A stretch of DNA of 5,191 nucleotides. Origin: an uncultured Collinsella sp. GTDB lineage: Bacteria > Actinomycetota > Coriobacteriia > Coriobacteriales > Coriobacteriaceae. A program made the translations under genes and the position numbers. Each line of letters opens with the position of its first letter. Position 1 is the first letter of the stretch. The notes beneath the pieces are model-generated. The model saw only the letters and a list, made by a program, of their open reading frames with translations, searched no databases and was not told the origin of the DNA. Of the stretch, positions 1 through 4,582 are shown piece by piece. The stretch spans positions 1 through 5,191 of the forward strand of contig CABQHR010000135.1 of assembly GCA_902463875.1 (NCBI GenBank), in the 5' to 3' direction.

Positions 1-353
1 CCTTCGCCCTCAGCAGCACCCTCGCTTGCGGCCTTCTCGGCAGCAAGACGGGCGCGACGCTCGGCAAAGGTCTCCTTCTTGGCGGGCGCTGCCGTCTCGG
101 CGGCATCCTCGTCCGCATCGGAATCGTCGTCGGTCGCAGCAGTCTTCTTGGGCTTGACCGGGGCCGACGCGGCCTCGCTCACCGGATCGATAATCTCGGA
201 CTGAACAACGGCCGTCATCTTTTCCTGCGTCTCGCGGAACTGACGGATGGCACGGCCGATCGTGCGGCCCATCTGCGGGAGCTTATCCGGGCCAAACAGC
301 AAAAAGCCGAAGACCACGATGATCGCGAGCTCACCCTCTCCAATACCAAACAC
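1..353 (-). CDS. Twin-arginine translocase TatA/TatB-family subunit, 3' end cut by window edge
   Basis: Membrane subunit of the Tat pathway, which exports folded proteins carrying twin-arginine signals. 117 residues are visible before the left edge. The start is GTG at 353-351, preceded by GGAGG (363-359) with a 5-base gap. The protein opens with a short N-terminus (FGIGEGEL), one hydrophobic segment at about residues 9-20, the hinge FGPDKLP (20-26), and an amphipathic basic helix rich in R and Q (about 28-46). This is the classic TatA/B layout. After residue 60 comes a low-complexity tail alternating acidic runs (DDDSDADED at 75-83) with Ala and Lys/Arg. The FG at the hinge favours TatA, whereas Glu at position 8 is more usual in TatB, so I do not choose between them. 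The tail is long for TatA. A tatC gene could follow beyond the left edge, but this cannot be seen. Confidence 0.88.
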   Translation of the reverse strand, partial: MFGIGEGELAIIVVFGFLLFGPDKLPQMGRTIGRAIRQFRETQEKMTAVVQSEIIDPVSEAASAPVKPKKTAATDDDSDADEDAAETAAPAKKETFAERRARLAAEKAASEGAAEGE

Positions 354-358
354 ACATA

Positions 359-363
359 CCTCC
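359..363 (-). promoter_or_regulatory. Ribosome binding site fixing the GTG start of the Tat gene
   Basis: GGAGG on the minus strand lies 5 bases before GTG at 353. An ATG four bases upstream, at 357-355, is out of frame and opens only an 8-codon reading frame. The Tat-family consensus (F-x-I-G) begins directly after the GTG, so GTG is the real start. Confidence 0.7.
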
Positions 364-428
364 AAGGCTCGATGTGAGTCGAGCCCGCACCGCGCCATTC
401 GGCCGGAACTCGTCTATTCATTCGGTCA

Positions 429-434
429 AGTATA
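429..434 (-). promoter_or_regulatory. Candidate -10 element (TATACT) for the Tat gene
   Basis: TATACT matches five of six bases of the sigma-70-type -10 consensus. It would place the transcript start near 421, about 68 bases before the GTG. No good -35 is visible. The position of the -35 is instead occupied by a perfect 6-bp dyad (CGGACG, 440-445; CGTCCG, 452-457). The same TATACTT string lies in front of the aminotransferase, which supports it as a local promoter form. It is a candidate only. Confidence 0.35.
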
Positions 435-506
435 GCTCCCGGACGCCAAAACGTCCGAGCGCATCACAAACATATGCCAAACGGCACGCCCTTTTGGGGG
501 CAAAGA

Positions 507-821
507 TTATGCAGCGGTGATCGAAATCTCCTGGTCGACGCCCAACAGCTGAACCACGCGCATCACCGGGGGCTGCACGTTGACGCAGCTAAAACGCTTA
601 CCATGATCAGCTGCGTGGTGTGCGGCGCCCACAAGCACGCCAATGCCCGTCGAATCGATGTAGCTCACCTGGGCAAAATCGAGCTCAACGGCCTCAGTGG
701 GCTGCTCGAGCGCCAGGTCGATGGCATTGCGCAGGCTATCGGCGTTAGAGATATCGATCTCACCGGTCACCTTAATGGTGTAGAGCTCTGGCGTGGGGTT
801 GGTGGAAATACCCAAATCCAT
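507..821 (-). CDS. STAS-domain anti-sigma factor antagonist (SpoIIAA/RsbV-like)
   Basis: A 104-residue protein consisting of one STAS domain. Its relatives bind an anti-sigma serine kinase in the cytoplasm and so free a sigma factor. Phosphorylation of one Ser switches them off. The signature is YIDSTGIGVLVGA (54-66), with the expected phospho-acceptor S57 in the D-S-T-G motif. The first beta strands (ELYTIKVTGEIDISNADSLRN, starting at residue 12) match the STAS fold, including the EID-x-x-NA-x-x-L pattern. The ATG at 821 is preceded by AAAGGAG (835-829) at 7 bases, which is a strong site. The gene lies 51 bases downstream of the aminotransferase on the same strand and may be co-transcribed with it. 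No RsbW/SpoIIAB-type kinase or sigma factor is in the window, so its partner is unknown. SpoIIAA, RsbV or BldG roles cannot be told apart from sequence alone. Confidence 0.9.
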   Translation of the reverse strand: MDLGISTNPTPELYTIKVTGEIDISNADSLRNAIDLALEQPTEAVELDFAQVSYIDSTGIGVLVGAAHHAADHGKRFSCVNVQPPVMRVVQLLGVDQEISITAA

Positions 822-872
822 GTATACGCTCCTTTACGTATCGAAAGTGCGGATAGTACGGGAAGCCGCGCG

Positions 873-2177
873 TTAGGCGCGCTCGGCACGCGCAAGCTCG
901 GCAGCGACAAGCTTAACGGCCAGCACCAGCACATCGAGCGCGGCCTCCAGGTCCTCGACCGTGGGATAGCTCGGCGCGATGCGGATGTTGGTGTCGCGCG
1001 GGTCCTTGCCATAGGGCCAGGTGGCACCGGCCGGCGTGAGCTTGACGCCCAGGTCGGCGCAAAGCGCGGCGACCTTTTGGGCCGAGCCCTCGGGACCATC
1101 GAAGCTTACAAAGTAGCCGCCGCGGGGGTGCGTCCAGGTGGCGCAGCCCGTGTCGCCCAGGCCCTCGGTGAGCTTGCGCTCGACGGCCTCAAAGCGCGGA
1201 CGTAGGAACTCGGCGTGCTTTTTCATGTGCTCCTTGACCGCCTCGATGGTGGGAAGGAAGCGCACGTGACGCAGCTGGTTGAGCTTGTCGGCGCTGATGA
1301 GGCCAGCCTTCAGGCGCTTGGAGAACTCCGCGATAACCGCGGGGCTCGCACCGATAAAGCCGATGCCGGCGCCCGGGAAGGTGATCTTGGACGTCGAGGC
1401 AAAGGCCACCACACGGTCCTCGGTGCCCGCCGCGCGAGCGAGGTCAAAGATGTTTGCGAGCTCGTCGGTCTCGTCGTACAGGTCGTGCACACAGTAGGCG
1501 TTGTCCCAGAAGATGCGAAAATCGGGCGCGGCCGTGGGCATCTCGACCAAGCGGCGCACAGTGTCCTCGCTAAAGGTGATGCCCGTGGGGTTGGAATACT
1601 TGGGCACGCACCAGATACCCTTGATGGAATCGTCGGCGGCAACCAGGCGCTCGATCTCGTCCATGTCGGGGCCGTTGTCGGTCATCGCGACGGGGACGTT
1701 CTCGATGCCCAGATCGGCGGTGATGCCAAAGTGGCGATCGTAGCCGGGAACAGGGCACAGGAACTTGACCTTCTTGCCGTCGTGCGCTGCCTCGTAAGCC
1801 TCCCAAGGGTCGCTGCCGCACGAGCCACAGCGCCAGAACATGCCGGCGATGTCGTGCTCAATCAGCAAACTCGACGAACCCAGCACGAGCGTCTGCTCGG
1901 CAGGGCAACCCAGGAACTCCCCCGCCAGCTTGCGTGCCGAGGGAATGCCCTCAAAGCAGCCGTAGTTGGAGCAGTCGACGTTGCCGTCATGCAGATCGGC
2001 ATCGGCATTGAGGATATCGAGCATGGGTCGAGAGATGTCCACCTGGGAGGGCGACGGCTTGCCGCGGGCCATGTCGAGCGCCAGGCCCTTGGCCTTGACC
2101 TCGGCGACCTCGGCTTTGAGCGCCTCGATGGCGGCATCGAGTTCGGTGGTTTCCATCTTCTGGTAGATCGTCTGCAT
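873..2177 (-). CDS. PLP-dependent aminotransferase, Corynebacterium-type aspartate aminotransferase family
   Basis: A 434-residue fold-type I aminotransferase, expected to be cytoplasmic and to exchange amino groups between aspartate (or a similar amino acid) and 2-oxoglutarate. It belongs to the group described for Corynebacterium AspB/AspT (often called MocR-like or alanine-glyoxylate-like), recognised by LALDMARGKPSP (32-43), KVKFLCPVPGYDRHFGI (136-152) and KGIWCVPKYSNPTGITFS (186-203). Visible active-site residues are N196 in NPTG, D225 in FWDNAY (pairs with the pyridine nitrogen), the PLP-binding lysine K264 in FASTSKITF, and R399 in NIRIAPSYP (substrate carboxylate). The length is normal for the group (about 420-435). 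The first ATG is preferred: AAAGG sits 9 bases upstream and a -10 lies at the right distance. The alternative Met8 has no such site. A long Ala/Glu/Lys helix (9-30) precedes the core. The exact substrate is inferred from the family. Confidence 0.93.
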   Translation of the reverse strand: MQTIYQKMETTELDAAIEALKAEVAEVKAKGLALDMARGKPSPSQVDISRPMLDILNADADLHDGNVDCSNYGCFEGIPSARKLAGEFLGCPAEQTLVLGSSSLLIEHDIAGMFWRCGSCGSDPWEAYEAAHDGKKVKFLCPVPGYDRHFGITADLGIENVPVAMTDNGPDMDEIERLVAADDSIKGIWCVPKYSNPTGITFSEDTVRRLVEMPTAAPDFRIFWDNAYCVHDLYDETDELANIFDLARAAGTEDRVVAFASTSKITFPGAGIGFIGASPAVIAEFSKRLKAGLISADKLNQLRHVRFLPTIEAVKEHMKKHAEFLRPRFEAVERKLTEGLGDTGCATWTHPRGGYFVSFDGPEGSAQKVAALCADLGVKLTPAGATWPYGKDPRDTNIRIAPSYPTVEDLEAALDVLVLAVKLVAAELARAERA

Positions 2178-2219
2178 GGGGTGCGACCTTTCGCGAAGCG
2201 GTACGTTGCAGTTCGTCTA

Positions 2220-2225
2220 AGTATA
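2220..2225 (-). promoter_or_regulatory. Candidate -10 element (TATACT) of the aminotransferase promoter
   Basis: TATACT on the minus strand would start transcription near 2213, giving a leader of about 36 bases to the ATG at 2177. The element is embedded in an inverted repeat: GTCTA (2228-2224), a four-base spacer, and TAGAC (2219-2215). No good -35 is seen at 16-18 bases, so the promoter would be weak or activator-dependent. Confidence 0.4.
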
Positions 2226-2316
2226 GACCGCCATCGTCGCAACGTTATGAAGCCGTGATAGATTAAGTTCATCGCAATCAATTACGAATCGCCGCGCATG
2301 CCGGCGTGGGGCGCCC

Positions 2317-2323
2317 AAGGAGG
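2317..2323 (+). promoter_or_regulatory. Ribosome binding site deciding the start of the small plus-strand gene
   Basis: AAGGAGG is a near-perfect anti-16S match, four bases before ATG 2328. It selects that ATG over the in-frame ATG at 2298, which has only GC-rich sequence with no AGGA-type match in front. The spacing is on the short side but usable. Confidence 0.65.
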
Positions 2324-2327
2324 CACT

Positions 2328-2582
2328 ATGGGGTACGGATCGTTTCAGGCCGAGGAATTCGGCGACTTGCAGCGCCTGGTCGACGGACTGTTTTACGACC
2401 GCCACGCCATCGACCGCCTGGATCTGATCGTACAGGCCGAGATCTTGGACCTGGCGCCCGACCTCATGGAAATCGTCAACCTGCTACCGCCCGGCTATTA
2501 CGACCGCCAGTCGCTGTGTGACCAGCTTAACTCGGCCCTAGCCGCCCACGGCTGGGGCGCCGTCTACGGAACCGTGGAATAA
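2328..2582 (+). CDS. Small conserved-looking hypothetical protein, 84 residues
   Basis: I do not recognise this gene. From ATG 2328 it encodes 84 residues, acidic overall, with no signal peptide and no membrane segment. It appears mostly helical: an N-terminal stretch (about 8-25, FGDLQRLVDGLFYDRH), an amphipathic central helix (about 27-50, RLDLIVQAEILDLAPDLMEI), a turn with LPPGYYDRQSLCDQ (53-66), and a C-terminal helix ending in HGWGAVYGTVE. The strong Shine-Dalgarno, normal codon use, and a terminator whose stem begins inside the stop codon all argue that it is real. It is divergent from the aminotransferase, with about 150 bases between them, and is a single-gene unit. Such size and composition suit a small cytoplasmic regulatory or accessory protein, but nothing in the sequence names its role. 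An extended version from ATG 2298 would add 10 residues and is less likely. Confidence 0.72.
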   Translation: MGYGSFQAEEFGDLQRLVDGLFYDRHAIDRLDLIVQAEILDLAPDLMEIVNLLPPGYYDRQSLCDQLNSALAAHGWGAVYGTVE

Positions 2583-2634
2583 GCCTCGAGGCCGGCGATT
2601 TGGCCCGCTTCCCGACCTTGGCGAGGCTTGTTTT
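2581..2634 (+). terminator. Intrinsic terminator of the small hypothetical gene
   Basis: AAGCCTCG (2581-2588) is perfectly complementary to CGAGGCTT (2622-2629), giving an 8-bp stem whose first two bases are the last two of the TAA stop codon. G then TTTT (2631-2634) follows. The 33-base loop can fold further, with GGCC (2590-2593) pairing GGCC (2602-2605). The U tract is short, so strength is moderate. Confidence 0.6.
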
Positions 2635-2828
2635 AGGGCTTGTGGCCAAAAAAGGGCAAATATGAGTACTGTTACCTTTTTAGTAGCAGCGACTCTTGGT
2701 CGAAATCGGCAAAACTCGACTTGAAACTTCCTAATCACCGTCAGCTAACGCCAAATTGGAAGTCGATGGTCACTCATTAACGTACAGTTCTTATAACTTT
2801 GTTCATTATTTTCCGCACCTAAAATGAT
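2635..2828. other. AT-rich intergenic stretch with inverted repeats; possible small RNA or dispersed repeat
   Basis: Together with 2829-2955 this is a gap of over 300 bases without a convincing gene. Its base composition is visibly richer in A/T than the flanking genes. Three pairings stand out on the plus strand: GTCGA (2699-2703) with TCGAC (2716-2720); TCGACTT (2716-2722) with AAGTCGA (2760-2766); and TGAGTACTGT (2663-2672), which is the reverse complement of ACAGTACTCA in the loop region of the downstream terminator. The first two pairings exclude each other. A 20-codon frame opens at ATG 2662 after AAAGGG, starting MSTVTFLVA and ending with TGA at 2724. I have no evidence that it is translated. 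No clear promoter was found: TATAAC at 2791-2796 has no partner -35. On the minus strand no frame looks like a gene. Confidence 0.4.
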
Positions 2829-2865
2829 ACGCCGTTTGTGACAGTACTCACAAACGGCGTTTTTT
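2829..2865 (+). terminator. Strong intrinsic terminator, possibly shared with nhaA
   Basis: The 12-bp perfect stem ACGCCGTTTGTG (2829-2840) and CACAAACGGCGT (2849-2860), with the 8-base loop ACAGTACT, is followed by TTTTT; with the last stem base this makes six T. On the plus strand this is a textbook terminator, although the nearest plus-strand gene already has one at 2581-2634. This suggests a separate transcript between them. On the minus strand the hairpin is followed by ATCATTTT, a weaker U tract, so it may also stop nhaA transcripts about 90 bases past the nhaA stop codon. Confidence 0.85.
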
Positions 2866-2955
2866 GACCACTGGCGTGTCTGGCAGGCGGCAAGCACCGC
2901 CCGAATCCGCATTTTGAACGCGCCCGAATCGGTTCTGGAGCCGGTTTTCGCGCTC

Positions 2956-4314
2956 TTACTCGTCTTTGGGCGCGGGGTGCTTGCAGACCACGCTCATGTA
3001 GATCATGCCAAGCACGGCTGCGGTGACCGAACCGGCAAGAATGGCGGCCTTGGCTGCAAGAACCTCAAACTGGGCCGTCGGGAAGGCGAGGCCGCTGATG
3101 AGGATCGACATGGTAAAGCCGATACCGCCCAGAATGCCCACACCGGCGATCATATGCCAGTTGACGTTGTGCGGCAGCTCGCAAGCCTTAAGCTTGACTA
3201 GGGCAAACGTCATGCCAAAGATGCCGATCGGCTTGCCCAGCAGCATGCCAAAGTACACGCCGAGCGTCACCGGGTCGGTGAGCAGCGTGCTCATGTCCAC
3301 GCCCACTAGGCGAACCTGTGCGTTCACGAACGCAAAGATCGGCAGGATCACAAAGTTGACCGGCGTGGAGATCAGACGCTCCATGCGGATGAGCGGCGGG
3401 GTCACGCGGTGCATGACGCGCTCGACCTTGGTAGTCGAGACGGTAAAGTCATGCTGGCCCAGGATGTGTGCCTCGTCGTCGTAGCGGTCATCGAGCAGCG
3501 GCAGGCACTCGCCCAGCCAATCGGTGAGGCTATCGAGCTTGACGCCGCACTTGGCCGGGATGGTAAAGGCCAAGATGACGCCAGCAAGCGTGGCGTGTAC
3601 GCCGCTCTTGAACATGCAGAACCACAGCAGCAGGCCCAGCACCGAGTACGGGGCAAGGCGGTAATGCTGCGTCTTGTTGAGCCACACGAGCGCGCAGGTC
3701 ACAAGCGCGGCGGCGCCCAACCAAAACGGATTGGGGCTCTGACCGTAGAAGATGGCGATGGCGGCGATGGAGATCAGGTCGTCGGCGATAGCGAGCGTCG
3801 AGAAGAACACGCGCACGCCGTTGGGAACGCGGTTGCCCAAAAGCGACAGCACGCCCAGCGCAAAGGCAATATCGGTTGCCATGGGAATGGCCCAGCCGTT
3901 GTGCGCGCCGGCATGGTTAAAGATCAGGTAGATGCAAGCGGGAACGACGACGCCGCCCACGGCCGCCAGCATGGGAAGCATGGCCTGACGCGGGTTTTTG
4001 AGCTCGCCAACCGTCATCTCGTACTTGAGCTCGATGCCCACCAGCAAAAAGAAAATCGCCATGAGGAAGTCGTTGACGAAGAGCTCGACGGTGAGGCCGG
4101 CCGTCAGACCGCCAAGACCCACATACAGCGGGGTCTCCAAAAAGTGATGGATGGCCTCGTAGGCATCGGTGTTGGCGCAGATGACCGCGGCGATGGCGGC
4201 GATCACCATGACGGCGGCGGAGATGGTGCCGTTCTCGGCAATGCGCTCCCAAATGTCGTGACGCTCAAAACGCTTGCGCTCACGAACGTTGAACAGCTGC
4301 TCAGTTGCTGCCAT
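2956..4314 (-). CDS. nhaA: Na+/H+ antiporter NhaA
   Basis: A 452-residue inner-membrane antiporter that expels Na+ (or Li+) in exchange for protons. It aligns along its length with E. coli NhaA (388 residues). Catalytic positions are kept: D148 in MATDIAFALG (E. coli D133), D178-D179 in LAIADDL (D163-D164, the ion site), K361 in LLGKPIGI (K300), and H240 in KSGVHATLAG (H225). GIGFTMSILISGLAF (397-411) is the conserved C-terminal helix. About twelve hydrophobic segments are visible between residues 30 and 443. Two features differ from E. coli: a basic N-terminal extension of about 18 residues (RERKRFERHD), and an insertion of about 45 residues, acidic in part (about 256-305), in the cytoplasmic segment before PLIRMERL. 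The ATG at 4314 has AAAGGAG (4327-4321) 6 bases upstream. The gene has its own long structured leader and is separated from ppaC by a terminator, so it is probably expressed alone. Confidence 0.97.
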   Translation of the reverse strand: MAATEQLFNVRERKRFERHDIWERIAENGTISAAVMVIAAIAAVICANTDAYEAIHHFLETPLYVGLGGLTAGLTVELFVNDFLMAIFFLLVGIELKYEMTVGELKNPRQAMLPMLAAVGGVVVPACIYLIFNHAGAHNGWAIPMATDIAFALGVLSLLGNRVPNGVRVFFSTLAIADDLISIAAIAIFYGQSPNPFWLGAAALVTCALVWLNKTQHYRLAPYSVLGLLLWFCMFKSGVHATLAGVILAFTIPAKCGVKLDSLTDWLGECLPLLDDRYDDEAHILGQHDFTVSTTKVERVMHRVTPPLIRMERLISTPVNFVILPIFAFVNAQVRLVGVDMSTLLTDPVTLGVYFGMLLGKPIGIFGMTFALVKLKACELPHNVNWHMIAGVGILGGIGFTMSILISGLAFPTAQFEVLAAKAAILAGSVTAAVLGMIYMSVVCKHPAPKDE

Positions 4315-4328
4315 GGGCGGCTCCTTTC

Positions 4329-4344
4329 ACGGGATGGTTCCCGT
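4329..4344 (-). promoter_or_regulatory. Hairpin abutting the nhaA ribosome binding site
   Basis: ACGGGA (4344-4339 on the minus strand), loop ACCA, TCCCGT (4334-4329) form a perfect 6-bp stem. It ends one base before the AAAGGAG site. It leaves the site itself single-stranded but lies within the ribosome footprint. It also sits directly behind the leader terminator. Confidence 0.45.
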
Positions 4345-4347
4345 CTT

Positions 4348-4383
4348 AAAAAAGCACGGCCCGCCCAAGTGGCGGCGCCGCGC
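4348..4383 (-). terminator. Intrinsic terminator inside the nhaA leader (attenuator candidate)
   Basis: On the minus strand the arms are 4383-4371 and 4365-4354. They form 12 base pairs with one bulged base (4376) and one G-U pair, a 5-base loop ACTTG, and then six T (4353-4348). It lies 34 bases upstream of the nhaA ATG. Too little room remains between it and the ribosome binding site for a separate promoter, so nhaA messages most likely have to pass through it. It could alternatively be a second terminator behind ppaC. Confidence 0.75.
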
Positions 4384-4517
4384 TCTAACGTATTACGCTT
4401 GCATCTAGCCTACCCTGCACGACGAGCACGCAGGCGTGGCCGAAAAGCGGAACCACAGGTTGAACATTATTTGCTCAACGGCGCGGGCACGCCTGTCCAA
4501 GAGACGACGCGGCGCCG
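4373..4517 (-). promoter_or_regulatory. Structured nhaA leader: candidate riboswitch or antiterminator
   Basis: In transcript order, CGGCGCCGCG (4517-4508) is exactly complementary to CGCGGCGCCG (4382-4373), which forms most of the 5' arm of the leader terminator. Pairing these would prevent the terminator. Inside this outer stem lie CAGGCGTG (4495-4488) with CACGCCTG (4438-4431), 8 bp, and nested in that GTTGAGC (4479-4473) with GTTCAAC (4465-4459), 7 pairs with one G-U and loop AAATAAT. A minor CCG/CGG hairpin occupies 4450-4440. I do not recognise a known riboswitch consensus. No clear promoter upstream of 4517 is visible. AATAAT at 4471-4466 resembles a -10 but has no -35, and would exclude the outer stem from the transcript. 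Confidence 0.45.
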
Positions 4518-4522
4518 TACAC

Positions 4523-4562
4523 AAAAAACGACCGGAGCGCGGGGCGTCCGCGATCCGGTCGT
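4523..4562 (-). terminator. Intrinsic terminator of ppaC
   Basis: On the minus strand ACGACCGGA (4562-4554) pairs with TCCGGTCGT (4536-4528), 9 bp. Above it, past a single mismatch, is an inner stem CGCGG/CCGCG (4552-4548 with 4542-4538) and loop ACGCC. A run of six T (4528-4523) follows. It lies 20 bases after the ppaC stop codon and is the strongest minus-strand terminator in the window. Confidence 0.9.
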
Positions 4563-4582
4563 CGGTGTTAGGTCAAAAGAAC

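Noticed and set aside
488..501. GCCC/GGGC hairpin just after the STAS stop codon as a terminator
   Set aside because: Four pairs only and no T run on the minus strand.
868..882. Hairpin GCGCG/CGCGC around the aminotransferase stop codon as a terminator
   Set aside because: Only five pairs with no T run; the aminotransferase and STAS genes may simply be co-transcribed.
1215..2258. Long plus-strand open frame of 347 codons opposite the aminotransferase
   Set aside because: It is the antisense shadow of a clearly conserved aminotransferase; its translation shows no family motifs.
2538..2738. Minus-strand frame of 66 codons across the intergenic stretch
   Set aside because: It overlaps the small plus-strand gene and its terminator, has no ribosome site, and is rich in Arg, Pro and Ser as expected for noise.
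2898..2930. Direct repeat CGCCCGAATC at 2898-2907 and 2921-2930 downstream of nhaA
   Set aside because: Only two ten-base copies, with no link to a mobile element or known site; chance is likely in GC-rich DNA.
4405..4467. A 20-residue minus-strand frame in the nhaA leader starting at ATG 4467 (MFNLWFRF...), as a possible leader peptide
   Set aside because: No convincing Shine-Dalgarno precedes it and the ATG lies inside the 7-bp hairpin. It does not end near the terminator in the way known attenuator peptides do.
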